A stretch of DNA of 20,797 nt from an uncultured Eubacteriales bacterium (GCA_934489945.1 CAKSSY010000031.1:1-20797); one strand, 5' to 3'. Counted from the first letter of the stretch, positions 7,843-16,879 are shown. The notes: generated by a model not told the origin, from the letters alone. A program made the numbers and translations.

Positions 7843-9294
7843 TTATTTCCCGCGTCCGGAATTGATCATTTTGTTCTTTATATCCCAAAGCTTTTGAGAA
7901 AGATCAACGTAGTAATTATGCGGATTGTTGAAACGCCGCACTTCATCCCAAATTCCCTCTATTTCCCGTTTGCAATGTGCACGAATATCCTCAATATCCG
8001 GAAGCTGATATACAAGCTCTCCGTTCTTGAAAATCGGAACAAGAAGTTCTTCGGCAACAAAATTATCAAGCACCTTCCGTTTCCATGTGTGTTCCGGATC
8101 AAATATCTCAATCGGTTTCGTGTCATCTACCATTTCGTCGTGCAGACAGATCAGATCGGCTTCCGCTTTTCCCGTATCTCTTCCGCGCAAACGATAAATC
8201 TTTTTGAAATGCGGTGTTGTGATTTTTCCGACATTTTCGCTGATTTTAATTTTAGGAACAATCTCGCCCGCATCATTTTCTACAGCACATAATTTATACA
8301 CACCTCCGAAAACGGGATCGCTCTTAGAGGTAATAAGACGCTCGCCGACACCGAATGCGTCGATCTCCGCCCCCTGACGAATCAATTCGCGAATAATATA
8401 TTCGTCAAGCGAATTGGATACCACAATCTTACAATCCGTCAGTCCCTCTTCATTGAGTCTCTGACGGATTTTCTTGGTAAGGTACGTGATATCACCCGAA
8501 TCTATGCGGACACCGCAACGGGTAATACCACGCGGAATCAAGACCTCTTTGAACGCACGAATCGCATTGGGAAGCCCTGAATCCAACACGTTGTAAGTGT
8601 CAATCAGCAAAGTGGCGTTCTCTGGATATATCTCGCAATACGTTTCGAACGCTGTATATTCATCATCAAACATCTGTACCCACGAATGTGCCATCGTCCC
8701 AGTGGCAGGAACACCGTAGCAAATGTCGCTGATCGTACAGGCTGTTCCGGTACAACCGCCGATATATGCCGCCCTAGCACCGAGAATTGCCGCCTCTGCC
8801 CCTTGTGCACGTCGGGAACCAAATTCGCTGATGGCTCTTCCCTTTGCCGCACGTGCAAGACGGGATGCCTTGGTGGCAATCAACGACTGATGATTGATCT
8901 GCATGAGGACATAAGTCTCGATAAACTGCGCCTCAATAGCGCGTCCTTTTACAATCAGAAGCGGTTCTCCCGGGAACACTACAGTCCCTTCCGGCACTGC
9001 CCATATATCACCGGTGAAGCGGAAATGACGCAAAAAATCGAGAAATCCTTCATCAAAGCATTTTTTCTCCCTGAGATAAGCAATATCTTCCTCGGTAAAT
9101 TTCAGATCCTGAATATATTTCACGACCTGTTCCAGACCTGCGACAATCGCATATCCGCCTTCATCCGGATTCTGCCGGTAGAACATATCAAAATACACGA
9201 TCTTATCGCCGTATCCGCACTTATAATAACCGTTTCCCATCGTAATTTCATAAAAGTCGCAAAGCATGGTAAAGTTATTCCGAATATCTTCCAT
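7843..9294 (-). CDS. pncB: Nicotinate phosphoribosyltransferase
   Basis: This 483-residue cytoplasmic enzyme joins nicotinate to PRPP, with ATP hydrolysis, to give nicotinate mononucleotide, the salvage entry step to NAD. Family landmarks are NFTMLCDFYEITM at the N-terminus, the PEGTVVFPGEPLL stretch, EFGSRRAQG (about 157-165), and GTMAHSW, in which His203 corresponds to the phosphorylated histidine. The phosphate-binding side is represented by RIDSGD and by GVGERLITS. Length is normal for the bacterial family. The ATG at 9294 follows AGAGGA by about nine bases. It begins 59 bases after the stop of the membrane-anchored protein gene on the same strand, so the two may share a transcript, although no functional link is evident. 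Confidence 0.93.
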   Translation of the reverse strand: MEDIRNNFTMLCDFYEITMGNGYYKCGYGDKIVYFDMFYRQNPDEGGYAIVAGLEQVVKYIQDLKFTEEDIAYLREKKCFDEGFLDFLRHFRFTGDIWAVPEGTVVFPGEPLLIVKGRAIEAQFIETYVLMQINHQSLIATKASRLARAAKGRAISEFGSRRAQGAEAAILGARAAYIGGCTGTACTISDICYGVPATGTMAHSWVQMFDDEYTAFETYCEIYPENATLLIDTYNVLDSGLPNAIRAFKEVLIPRGITRCGVRIDSGDITYLTKKIRQRLNEEGLTDCKIVVSNSLDEYIIRELIRQGAEIDAFGVGERLITSKSDPVFGGVYKLCAVENDAGEIVPKIKISENVGKITTPHFKKIYRLRGRDTGKAEADLICLHDEMVDDTKPIEIFDPEHTWKRKVLDNFVAEELLVPIFKNGELVYQLPDIEDIRAHCKREIEGIWDEVRRFNNPHNYYVDLSQKLWDIKNKMINSGRGK

Positions 9295-9353
9295 TTCTTA
9301 AAATCCTCTCTGTTGTTTTGAGTTTATTCTTTCTTTCGGGTCTTGTTACAATC

Positions 9354-11906
9354 CTACTCTTTATCATCGTCACTGCGAAAAACCAGTGTTACAACAAGAA
9401 TAATACTGACAAAAACCGTAAGCACAATCACATAAATCCACGCTGGATTCATCCCTGCATCCTGCGTTTCCGTCACATACACATCAAGTTGTTTTTGCTC
9501 ACGGACAACCTCTTCCAGTGCCTCATCCCGCAATGTGGTACTGAGAACCGAAACACTCCCCACAGAGAGCTTATACGGCTCGGTACTTCCGTTCGCCGGT
9601 GCGGTAAAAATCCGAATACACCGTATGTCCTCGGTTCCTGTCAATCCGGAGGTATCAACGTACAAAACCGCCAACCTGCCGGATTCCAACCGTGCTTCGG
9701 TTTGCGTAACCGAAGCCGATGTGACAATCTGCACCGTCACAGAGTAATACCCCGCCGGCGCATCAATCCGGATAGCAAACGCAAACGTATCAACGCCTTC
9801 CAACTTCTTCGGTCGATCAAAACGATAAATCAACTCGGACTTGTAGTCGTTCGACACAGATGGCACCATCGTGGCGGCAAGTGCACGGTTGGTTTCCTCG
9901 TTTTTTTCCATCATAAAGGTATCACAACCGTCTCCGCCACTCCAGCCGTAGTCGTTTGCAATCCCGGCAAAATCCCAAAAATATGCTTTTCCGAGAAAAC
10001 GAAAAGGTGGCGTCATAGGAGCAACGGATTCCCTGCAATATATTCTTTGCACCTTTTCAAGTGAATAAGCCGGAATCCGACCGATCCAATCGGTTTGTCC
10101 GAGTGTCTTCAAAGCCGCATCACCATACTCTTCGGTTTTCTGTGTGTCAATATAGAAAGCGACTTCCAAAAGTTCTTCCATCAACGCAACATCCGACAAA
10201 GATGCCGTCGACAAAATAAATCCCTCCGCCTTCGGCTGACAAGCAATCGAATAGTACCCTCTCACAAAGGTTGCCGTCAAAAGCGTTCTGTCGGCAACAG
10301 CAGAAGAGTCCCACCAGCAGAAGAAACGGTCGGAAATCACAGGATATACATTATGTAGAGAATTTAAAAACACGGACAGTTCTCCGGAATTATCAAAACC
10401 GACTTTTCCACGCGCTGTTCCCTCCGCGCCTTCTCCACATTCCAGCATGACAGTAATCGCAACATTTCCGGCATACCTTCCGTTCAGTTCCTTCGCAAGA
10501 GAGCTAAGAAAAACGCGTGGGGAATACTGTGCCGACCGACCCCGGCTACCATCATCCAAGGTGTCAGACAATGGCACAATCAACTTTACCGCGCATTCGC
10601 CCGCCGCTTCATGAACAACAAACAAAGAATCTGCATAAATTCGGGTGTATTCTTTCAGACTGTACGCCCTTGTTCCGTATCGATCTGCCGCCTCGCCGAA
10701 CACAATTCCCGTCACAATGCCGCGCGAGGTTGTGTTATATCTTGAACACAGGAAATCAGCAAAGGCGTAAAGGCTCATCAACCGTTCTTCCGAATCCGCC
10801 AAAATGCCGGGAAGTCCGGTTTCGGAATCTGCTGGTGCAATCAAACGCAGATACACCTCCATATCGTTTTCATAATACGCCTTCACCCTGCGATCCAAAA
10901 ACGACACATAGGAACGGTCAAAATAATAATACTTTCCGCTCAACGCATACATATAGCCGTTTCCCACATCCGACTGCAGGCGTTTCAGATCAACATCCAC
11001 CACACCAAGTCCCACATTGGCACTTGCCGCCAAAATCCCGATATCGGTGTGAATTCCTTTCCGAAAAGCAGAGACAGGCACATCTTCTCGGATCGTACAG
11101 GGAACACGCGGTGTAAAAGAATAGAGAATCCGTCCCTCCTCATCCACAACCGCCACCGCATATCCCTTAAATCTCTGTTCACTGGAGTTGACAGGAATCG
11201 AGAAATCAAATCCGGACGACATTGCCACCGTAACAAGTGCCTCAGAACCATGGGGAATGTCGTTCCGATCAAAATCGACAGCATACAGGGCAAGTTTTGC
11301 CGAACGATTCCGGGTTACAATGTCATAACGTATACTGCCACGTATCCGAATACAATTCTCCCCGGCGTCATACAAACACTCGGACAATATTCCGCAGGCA
11401 GTATCCGGTTCCTCGCAAAGAGAAAAAACATCAAGTGACCATATTTTGATCGTGCCGGTACCGATTCCCGAAAAAACAAGTGAGACATGTGTCATCCGAT
11501 CCGCTACATCAGTATATACATAGTAATCGGTACGTACACCGCGGGAAGCAAGCATGATTTTTTCGCTTTTTTCCCGAACACCTCCGTCGTCATCCAAATA
11601 CGCATAAGTAAAAACGAATGAATTACACGAGGAATTGTTTGTCAGCACAATGCGGATGGCATTCGGAGAATCCTCCCGTTTTCCAACCTCCACGTCCGCG
11701 GAAAGTGACGGTGCAATACGACGAAAACTCATATCCAATGTGCCGTCTTCCCCTGTTATCAACGATACGTTGTCTGAAGAAAATTCCCTGCACAGAAAGC
11801 GATCCCCGGAAACCGAAGCGTATGTGACCTGTGCAGAAGAATCCGGGCAAAAGACAAGCAAACAAATTCCAAACAAGAACGCAAACAACAGCGTTCTTTT
11901 TTTCAC
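9354..11906 (-). CDS. Large membrane-anchored extracellular protein, DUF5722-like barrel (tentative)
   Basis: The 850-residue protein starts at GTG 11906, six bases after AAGGAGGA (rc of 11913-11920). An in-frame ATG at 11930 is rejected because it would put the ribosome site inside the gene. A signal peptide is clear (KKRTLLFAFLFGICLLVF, likely cleaved after DSSA near residue 26). Near the C-terminus, WIYVIVLTVFVSIILVVTLVF is a single membrane helix followed by the short tail RSDDDKE, so most of the protein should face outside, tethered to the membrane. Two beta-rich regions (about 27-260) precede a long alpha/beta region (about 275-620) that starts KGIHTDIGILAASANVGLG and resembles the DUF5722 barrel seen in extracellular, glycosidase-like proteins; that match is from memory and tentative. 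Another beta domain (about 690-800) resembles carbohydrate-binding modules. Glu residues in VFGEAAD and MLECGEG are possible active-site positions. No enzyme activity can be assigned with confidence. Confidence 0.8.
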   Translation of the reverse strand: MKKRTLLFAFLFGICLLVFCPDSSAQVTYASVSGDRFLCREFSSDNVSLITGEDGTLDMSFRRIAPSLSADVEVGKREDSPNAIRIVLTNNSSCNSFVFTYAYLDDDGGVREKSEKIMLASRGVRTDYYVYTDVADRMTHVSLVFSGIGTGTIKIWSLDVFSLCEEPDTACGILSECLYDAGENCIRIRGSIRYDIVTRNRSAKLALYAVDFDRNDIPHGSEALVTVAMSSGFDFSIPVNSSEQRFKGYAVAVVDEEGRILYSFTPRVPCTIREDVPVSAFRKGIHTDIGILAASANVGLGVVDVDLKRLQSDVGNGYMYALSGKYYYFDRSYVSFLDRRVKAYYENDMEVYLRLIAPADSETGLPGILADSEERLMSLYAFADFLCSRYNTTSRGIVTGIVFGEAADRYGTRAYSLKEYTRIYADSLFVVHEAAGECAVKLIVPLSDTLDDGSRGRSAQYSPRVFLSSLAKELNGRYAGNVAITVMLECGEGAEGTARGKVGFDNSGELSVFLNSLHNVYPVISDRFFCWWDSSAVADRTLLTATFVRGYYSIACQPKAEGFILSTASLSDVALMEELLEVAFYIDTQKTEEYGDAALKTLGQTDWIGRIPAYSLEKVQRIYCRESVAPMTPPFRFLGKAYFWDFAGIANDYGWSGGDGCDTFMMEKNEETNRALAATMVPSVSNDYKSELIYRFDRPKKLEGVDTFAFAIRIDAPAGYYSVTVQIVTSASVTQTEARLESGRLAVLYVDTSGLTGTEDIRCIRIFTAPANGSTEPYKLSVGSVSVLSTTLRDEALEEVVREQKQLDVYVTETQDAGMNPAWIYVIVLTVFVSIILVVTLVFRSDDDKE

Positions 11907-11937
11907 GGCAACTCCTCCTTTCCAAAGCATTTTATAC

Positions 11938-11946
11938 AGTATACCA
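11938..11946 (-). promoter_or_regulatory. Extended -10 promoter for the membrane-anchored protein gene
   Basis: On the minus strand the sequence reads TGG-TATACT (rc of 11938-11946), an extended -10 element about 30 bases upstream of the GTG start. TTGAGT is present farther upstream but is too close for a standard spacer from TATACT (12 bases). A second candidate, TATAAA, lies immediately downstream. The start point is therefore uncertain by a few bases. Confidence 0.45.
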
Positions 11947-12144
11947 CATTTTCCGACTCAAGAAAAGAGAAAAAGAAAATTTTTGCAAAAAATCCCTCCG
12001 TCTTTTCCGAAAAATTACAAAAACCGACCTAACGTCGGGCGTATATTCCGATTTTATTTTGCCTCCTTCCGCTCCGTTTTTTCAGAAAGCAACAAAATCT
12101 TACAGAACGTTAAAAAAATCTTCGGATATTCAGCCCTTTGGTTC
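11947..12144. other. Divergent intergenic region
   Basis: This part of the 314-base gap between two divergently transcribed genes carries A/T-rich sequence with no credible gene. The only structure seen is a small stem, CCGAC-CTAAC-GTCGG, at 12024-12038. No direct or inverted repeats typical of an operator shared by both promoters were recognised. Confidence 0.5.
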
Positions 12145-12173
12145 TTGAATATTGCCTTCAAATATGATATAAT
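12145..12173 (+). promoter_or_regulatory. Promoter of the seven-gene operon
   Basis: TTGAAT at 12145-12150 and TATAAT at 12168-12173 are 17 bases apart. TGA directly before TATAAT adds an extended -10. Transcription would start near 12180, giving a leader of about 40 bases. No T-box, leader peptide or riboswitch that would sense threonine is visible in so short a leader. Confidence 0.82.
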
Positions 12174-12220
12174 ATATTAAATATTTTTTTGGTGCCGTAA
12201 GGTACAAGGAGTTGCAATTT

Positions 12221-13429
12221 ATGAAATATCTTGTTCTTATTCCGGATGGAATGGCTGACGAAAAAAGCGAACAACTCGGAAATCTTACGCCGATGCAAAA
12301 GGCAAAAAAACCCTGCATGGATCAACTGGCAAAAAAATCGGTAATCGGAACGGTTTCCAATGTTCCGACCGGCATGGTTCCCGAAAGTGACACTGCCAAT
12401 ATGGCGGTCATGTCCTTTGACCCGAAAATTTACTCCAAAGGACGTTCTCCTCTTGAAGCAATGAGTATGGGACTGACTATGACCCCGGAAGATACGGCGT
12501 ATCGTTGCAATGTTGTGACACTGTCCGAAGGAGGAGCCTACGAGGACAAAATTATTCTTGACCACAGTGCCGACGAAATCACGACCGCCGAAGCAGACAA
12601 ACTGATTCAAACGCTCAATAAAGAGCTTGGCACACATCAACGCCGTTTTTATACCGGCGTCAGTTACCGTCATTGCATTCTTTGGAAAAACGGAAATGAC
12701 ACTTACAACTTTATGCGTCCCCATGACATTCTCGGCAAACGAATCGGTGACTATCTCCCTCGCGTGGAAGACGGCGGTGGGGAATTTCTCGATCTTATGA
12801 AAAAAAGTTTTGACATCCTCGACCACCATCCCGTCAACGAGGAAAGACGCGCCCGTGGTCTCAAGCCCGCCAATTCCATCTGGCTTTGGAGTCCGGGCAA
12901 GAAGCCTCACCTTCCCTCCTTTAAGGAAAAGTGGGGGCTGAATGCCGCTGTCATCTCCGCTGTCGACCTCATCAAAGGAATCGGTATCTGTGCCGGCATG
13001 AAAACCTACGATGTTGAAGGAGCAACCGGAAATGTAAATACCAATTATACGGGAAAAGCCGAGGCGGCAATTGATGCCTTCCAAAACGGTTACGACTATG
13101 TCTACATTCACGTGGAAGCTCCTGACGAATGCGGACACCGGGCAGAGTTGGAAAACAAGGTGCTTTCAATTGAACGGATTGACGAAAAAATTCTGTCCCC
13201 CGTTTACGATTATCTGAAATCCTGCGGTGAAGATTTTCGCATCATGGTGTTGCCTGATCATCCCACACCGGTTCGTCTGCGTACTCACACCATGGATCCT
13301 GTGCCCTTCATGATTTATTCTTCCGACAAAAACGCGAAGGGCGTGGACTGCTTCTGTGAAGAAAGTGCCACCGCTGTCGACAACTATATCCCAAACGGCT
13401 ATACCCTGATGGATATTCTGACCCGATAA
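12221..13429 (+). CDS. ApgM-family protein, probable homoserine kinase
   Basis: This 402-residue protein belongs to the alkaline phosphatase superfamily branch of archaeal-type cofactor-independent phosphoglycerate mutase. It shows the metal-binding start MKYLVLIPDGMAD, the nucleophile region PESDTANMAVMSFDP, DHSAD, the EAPDECGHRAE metal motif, and LPDHPTPVRLRTHTMDPVP near the C-terminus. Many bacterial members of this subfamily are annotated as proposed homoserine kinases because they occur with threonine genes where ThrB is absent. Here threonine synthase is the last gene of the same operon, which favours homoserine phosphorylation over glycolysis, although phosphoglycerate mutase activity cannot be ruled out. 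The start is ATG 12221, nine bases after AAGGAG (12206-12211); an in-frame TTG at 12212 would overlap that site. The lepB ribosome site overlaps its stop. Confidence 0.82.
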   Translation: MKYLVLIPDGMADEKSEQLGNLTPMQKAKKPCMDQLAKKSVIGTVSNVPTGMVPESDTANMAVMSFDPKIYSKGRSPLEAMSMGLTMTPEDTAYRCNVVTLSEGGAYEDKIILDHSADEITTAEADKLIQTLNKELGTHQRRFYTGVSYRHCILWKNGNDTYNFMRPHDILGKRIGDYLPRVEDGGGEFLDLMKKSFDILDHHPVNEERRARGLKPANSIWLWSPGKKPHLPSFKEKWGLNAAVISAVDLIKGIGICAGMKTYDVEGATGNVNTNYTGKAEAAIDAFQNGYDYVYIHVEAPDECGHRAELENKVLSIERIDEKILSPVYDYLKSCGEDFRIMVLPDHPTPVRLRTHTMDPVPFMIYSSDKNAKGVDCFCEESATAVDNYIPNGYTLMDILTR

Positions 13430-13438
13430 GGAGAAGAA

Positions 13439-14029
13439 ATGAACGAAAACAAACAGGAAAAAGAACCGCTTATCCGCTCGGTTTTCGATATCGTGGAAAT
13501 GATGATAATTGCCGTTATGATCGTATTTCTTCTCTTTATGTGTCTGGCAAGACCCTGTCGTGTGGACGGAGATTCGATGAACAACACACTCCATCACGGT
13601 CAGATGTTGATTATCTCTCCTCTCTTCTATACACCACAGACCGGAGACGTAATTGTATTTCATCAGACAAGCAAGGAAAATCCAAGTTTCAATGAGCCGA
13701 TCGTCAAGCGTGTGATTGCCTTGGGAGGTCAATACGTCAAGATCGACACCGATGCCGGTAAAGTTTATGTTTCCGACGACGAAACCATTACCGAAGAGGA
13801 TCTTCTCACAGAAAATTATATCTACCTTGACTGCGGTTACTGGCGCGATTATTATCACATTTCCGACAAAATCATTCATGTGCCGGAGGGATCTGTTTTC
13901 GTCATGGGAGACAATCGCAACAACTCGGCAGACAGCCGCTATTCCGTAATCGGTTGCGTCGACACGCGCCGCATTCTCGGCAAGGTGCTGTTACGTCTTA
14001 CTCCCCTGAGCAAATTCGGACCAATATAA
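13439..14029 (+). CDS. lepB: Signal peptidase I
   Basis: The 196-residue type I signal peptidase (S26) cuts signal peptides from exported proteins at the outer face of the membrane; the two secreted proteins in this window are plausible substrates. It has a short charged N-terminus, one membrane helix (about residues 16-38), and the catalytic Ser46 in GDSMNNT. The general-base Lys90 lies in IVKRVIALGG. The family boxes GSVFVMGDNRNNSADSRY and GKVLLRLTP follow. Size is typical of Gram-positive enzymes with a single anchor. AAGGAG (13428-13433) overlaps the previous stop codon, only nine bases separate the genes, and the ATG at 13439 is well placed. In many Firmicutes lepB sits just before rbgA, as here, often with rplS ahead of it; in this genome the ApgM-like gene occupies that place. 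Confidence 0.95.
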   Translation: MNENKQEKEPLIRSVFDIVEMMIIAVMIVFLLFMCLARPCRVDGDSMNNTLHHGQMLIISPLFYTPQTGDVIVFHQTSKENPSFNEPIVKRVIALGGQYVKIDTDAGKVYVSDDETITEEDLLTENYIYLDCGYWRDYYHISDKIIHVPEGSVFVMGDNRNNSADSRYSVIGCVDTRRILGKVLLRLTPLSKFGPI

Positions 14030-14050
14030 TAAAACAAAGAAAGAAAAATT

Positions 14051-14950
14051 ATGCCATCTGAAATCATTCAATGGTTTCCGGGACACATGGCAAAAACACG
14101 CCGTCTGATTACCGAAAACCTGAAAAACATTGACATCATCATTGAAATTCTCGACGCGCGGATTCCTTATAGTTCCCGCAATCCCGAAATCGGACGTCTC
14201 ACCGAAGGGAAACCGAGATTGGTTCTTCTCAATAAATCCTCACTTGCCGATCCGACGGAAACGCAATATTGGTGCAAAAAATTTTCGGAGGAAACTGTCT
14301 TTTGTTTGCCGACCGACTGCCTGAGCGGTGACGGGATTTCCAAAATCAACCCTTTGATTCGGGATATTCTTGCCAAGAAACTGGAAAAATACGAAGAAAA
14401 AGGCATGGCAGGCAGAAGATTGCGTGCCATGGTGCTCGGAATTCCCAACGTGGGAAAGTCCTCTCTCATCAACAAAATTTCGAGAAACCGCAAGGCAAAA
14501 GTGGAAAACCGCCCCGGCGTTACGCTTGATAAGCAATGGTTTTCAACCGGAATCGGACTTGACATTATGGATATGCCCGGTATTCTTTGGCCGAAGTTCA
14601 ACGATGCTCGTGTGGGCGAAAACCTTGCCATTACAGGAGCCATCAAGGATAGCATCCTCAACACGGAGGAAATTGCCTACAAACTCTGTTCCCGCTTGCG
14701 GCATCTCTACCCTGCCTTGTTCGCCGCAAGATACAAACTGGATGCCACGGAAAATTTCGGCAATATCACCGATTATGAATTGTTTGAACTCATCGGCAGA
14801 AAGCGCGGTCTTTTGATCTCGGGCGGTGAGGTCAATACCGAACGAACCGCCAATATGCTGCTCGATGAATTCCGTTCCGCCAAAATCGGCAGAATCACAT
14901 TGGACGGCATTTTCAAAAAAAACCAGAAGGACGAAATATCCGATGCTTGA
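14051..14950 (+). CDS. rbgA: Ribosome biogenesis GTPase RbgA (YlqF)
   Basis: This 299-residue GTPase assists late assembly of the large ribosomal subunit. The N-terminus WFPGHMAKTRRLI is diagnostic of the YlqF/RbgA family. The GTP-binding motifs occur in circularly permuted order: NKSSLAD (G4) comes first, then the P-loop GIPNVGKSS (G1), PGVT (G2) and DMPG (G3). The C-terminal helical part (about 190-299) is present at normal length. The ATG at 14051 is 21 bases after lepB and has only a weak purine-rich site (AAAGAAAG), unlike its neighbours, so it may be translated less efficiently. Its last eight bases overlap the start of rnhB. Confidence 0.94.
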   Translation: MPSEIIQWFPGHMAKTRRLITENLKNIDIIIEILDARIPYSSRNPEIGRLTEGKPRLVLLNKSSLADPTETQYWCKKFSEETVFCLPTDCLSGDGISKINPLIRDILAKKLEKYEEKGMAGRRLRAMVLGIPNVGKSSLINKISRNRKAKVENRPGVTLDKQWFSTGIGLDIMDMPGILWPKFNDARVGENLAITGAIKDSILNTEEIAYKLCSRLRHLYPALFAARYKLDATENFGNITDYELFELIGRKRGLLISGGEVNTERTANMLLDEFRSAKIGRITLDGIFKKNQKDEISDA

Positions 14951-15545
14951 ATTCACTTTGGAAAAAGAAATCCATGCCGAAGGTTATCGGAATGTCTGTG
15001 GCGTTGATGAGGCGGGACGCGGTCCTTTATGCGGTCCCGTTGTCGCCGCCGCTTGCATCCTGCCCGTTGACTGCAACATAGATGGTCTCAACGACTCCAA
15101 AAAACTCTCCCCCAAAAAACGGGAGTTGCTGTTCGACATCATTTCCGAAAAAGCCGTTTCATTCTCGGTCACCTCTTCTTCGGTGGAGGAAATTGACGAA
15201 CTGAATATCCTGGAAGCCACTCTTTTGGCTATGCGACGTGCGATTGCCGGGCTTGATGTCCCCGCCGATTTTGCACTGATCGACGGCAATGTTGAAAAGG
15301 AATTTTTACTTCCCGTCCGTTCCGTAATCCATGGTGACGCAATCTCTCCGAGCATTGCGGCAGCATCCATCCTTGCCAAAGTGACCCGTGATCGTATGTG
15401 CATGGAGCTTGACCGCGAATATCCGCAATACGGGATTTTAAGAAACAAAGGATACGGTTCAAAAGAACACATGGAGGCACTCCGAAAATACGGTCCTTCT
15501 CCCATTCATCGAAAAAAATTTATTCGCTTCCTTTATGAAAAATGA
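14943..15545 (+). CDS. rnhB: Ribonuclease HII
   Basis: The 200-residue enzyme cuts RNA in RNA-DNA hybrids and removes ribonucleotides built into DNA. It shows CGVDEAGRGPLCGPV with the catalytic Asp-Glu pair, LNDSKKLSPKKRELL, FALIDGN with a further acidic residue, and AAASILAKVTRD. The GYGSKEH region follows near the C-terminus. The chosen ATG at 14943 overlaps the end of rbgA by eight bases; an upstream in-frame ATG (14826) would add 39 residues lying inside rbgA that are unlike the family, so it is rejected. Translation is probably coupled to rbgA; AGAAGG about 12 bases upstream is the only site seen. The stop overlaps yraN by 11 bases. Confidence 0.95.
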   Translation: MLEFTLEKEIHAEGYRNVCGVDEAGRGPLCGPVVAAACILPVDCNIDGLNDSKKLSPKKRELLFDIISEKAVSFSVTSSSVEEIDELNILEATLLAMRRAIAGLDVPADFALIDGNVEKEFLLPVRSVIHGDAISPSIAAASILAKVTRDRMCMELDREYPQYGILRNKGYGSKEHMEALRKYGPSPIHRKKFIRFLYEK

Positions 15546-15942
15546 AACCATGACCACCACCGACATCGGAAGATTCGGCGAAAATGCCGCAACCGCATAT
15601 CTGAAGAAAAAAGGATATAAAATTTTGGAAAGAAACTTCCGTGCCGGGCACAATGAAATTGATATTATTGCCTCTCTCGGCAACGAAATCGTGTTTTTTG
15701 AGGTCAAAACCCGAACCCTTTCAATTCGGAATGATCTGCCATACGGGGATCCGCTTGAAGCCGTCGACTACCTCAAGCAAAAGCGAACGCTTGAAGCTGC
15801 AAGTGCATATTTATATAAAAGCGATACTGACCTTTTGCCGCGTTTTGATATTCTTGAGGTCTATCTGAAACATCCGCGCTTTCTTTTCGGCAAACCGACC
15901 GTTGATCGGATCCGCCAGATTGAGGATGCGTTCGGATCATAA
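15535..15942 (+). CDS. yraN: YraN family (UPF0102) endonuclease-fold protein
   Basis: The 135-residue protein belongs to the UPF0102/YraN family, which has a restriction-endonuclease-like fold and occurs beside rnhB in many bacteria; its exact role is not settled. It has the conserved start GRFGENAATAYLKKKGYKIL, RNFRAGHNEIDII and VFFEVKTRT. The common GEID motif is NEID here, but the acidic Glu and Asp and the EVK of the putative active site are kept. The ATG at 15535 overlaps rnhB by 11 bases; a second ATG at 15550 is also possible and would shorten the protein by five residues without touching the domain. The M19 dipeptidase follows after nine bases. Confidence 0.92.
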   Translation: MKNETMTTTDIGRFGENAATAYLKKKGYKILERNFRAGHNEIDIIASLGNEIVFFEVKTRTLSIRNDLPYGDPLEAVDYLKQKRTLEAASAYLYKSDTDLLPRFDILEVYLKHPRFLFGKPTVDRIRQIEDAFGS

Positions 15943-15951
15943 GGAGGAATT

Positions 15952-16869
15952 ATGGTTCCGAGGTTGTTTGATCTTCATTGTGACACCGCTGTGCGTCTGT
16001 ACGCCAAAAAGCAATCCATTGTAAAAAACCCCTTTCATATGTCGCTGGAAGCGGCATCCGTTTTTCCATCCTATCTCCAGATCATGGCGGTATGGTCGGA
16101 TAAAACACTGAGTGACGAAGAAGCATGGCAAAGATTTCTTGCCGTAACCGACTATTTGCAAGATGACACACAAAAGAACGGATTCCCTTTGCTGACCGAT
16201 GGCAAAAATCTGCCTCCGCAGGGACACTTTCTTGCCGTTGAGGACGCTAGACTCTTAGGCGGCGTTTCAGGACGCGTCGGGATTCTGTATGAACGCGGTG
16301 TGCGTTTTCTCACCCTTGTGTGGGGGGGAGAAAGTCACATTGGCGGTGCACACGACACCAATGTCGGTCTGACCGATTACGGACGCAGAATCCTGTACGA
16401 GTGTTTTGCGCTCGGCATAATACCGGACATCTCTCACGCATCCCGTAAAACCGCAAACGAGGTTTTATCTCTTGCCGCCAAAGCCGGAAAACCCGTTATA
16501 GCAACCCATTCAAACGCGTTTGCTGTCTGCCCACACACACGAAATCTGACCGACGAACAGTTTCTCGCCATCCGACAATCCGGTGGCATTGTCGGACTTT
16601 GCCTGTGTCCCTCACACCTTTGTACAGAGCCCAAGAACGCCTCAGCCCAAAATGTCCTGTGCCATCTCGACCATTGGCTTTCAATCGGCGGTGAAGATAC
16701 TGTTGCGCTCGGCTGTGACCTCGACGGCACGGATCTGCCAAACGGCTTTTCCGATATCAGCGATCTTGCAAGGCTTGCGGAAACAATGTCCGGACACGGT
16801 TATACCGATACACAGATAAAAAAAATATTTTGGCTGAACGCCGTAAATTTCGTCAAAAATTACATATAA
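15952..16869 (+). CDS. Membrane dipeptidase family protein (peptidase M19)
   Basis: This 305-residue zinc-dependent dipeptidase-like protein is of the renal-dipeptidase family, which cleaves dipeptides including ones with a D-residue. The metal ligands are visible: His9 and Asp11 in DLHCDT, Glu in VEDARLL as the likely bridging residue, and His residues in DISHAS and ATHSN. GCDLDG near the C-terminus corresponds to the family GSDFDG motif. There is no signal peptide, so it should be cytoplasmic despite the family name. AAGGAGG precedes the ATG at 15952 by five to six bases. It sits between yraN and thrC with short gaps, so it is co-transcribed; a role in peptide use or cell-wall peptide turnover is only an inference. 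The substrate is unknown. Confidence 0.9.
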   Translation: MVPRLFDLHCDTAVRLYAKKQSIVKNPFHMSLEAASVFPSYLQIMAVWSDKTLSDEEAWQRFLAVTDYLQDDTQKNGFPLLTDGKNLPPQGHFLAVEDARLLGGVSGRVGILYERGVRFLTLVWGGESHIGGAHDTNVGLTDYGRRILYECFALGIIPDISHASRKTANEVLSLAAKAGKPVIATHSNAFAVCPHTRNLTDEQFLAIRQSGGIVGLCLCPSHLCTEPKNASAQNVLCHLDHWLSIGGEDTVALGCDLDGTDLPNGFSDISDLARLAETMSGHGYTDTQIKKIFWLNAVNFVKNYI

Positions 16870-16879
16870 GGAGAATTCC

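Noticed and set aside
7804..8292. 162-codon plus-strand frame opposite the pncB C-terminus
   Set aside because: It is a shadow of pncB with no ribosome site and no known motif.
11635..12180. 181-codon plus-strand frame across the divergent promoter region
   Set aside because: It overlaps the start and signal peptide of the membrane-anchored gene and the operon promoter. Its composition follows A/T-rich non-coding DNA.
12158..13138. 326-codon minus-strand frame opposite the ApgM-like gene
   Set aside because: The plus strand carries the full set of alkaline phosphatase superfamily motifs; the antisense frame has none.
14826..14942. Upstream ATG extension of RNase HII by 39 residues
   Set aside because: The extension lies in another frame of rbgA and is unlike the family; the ATG at 14943 gives the normal N-terminus.
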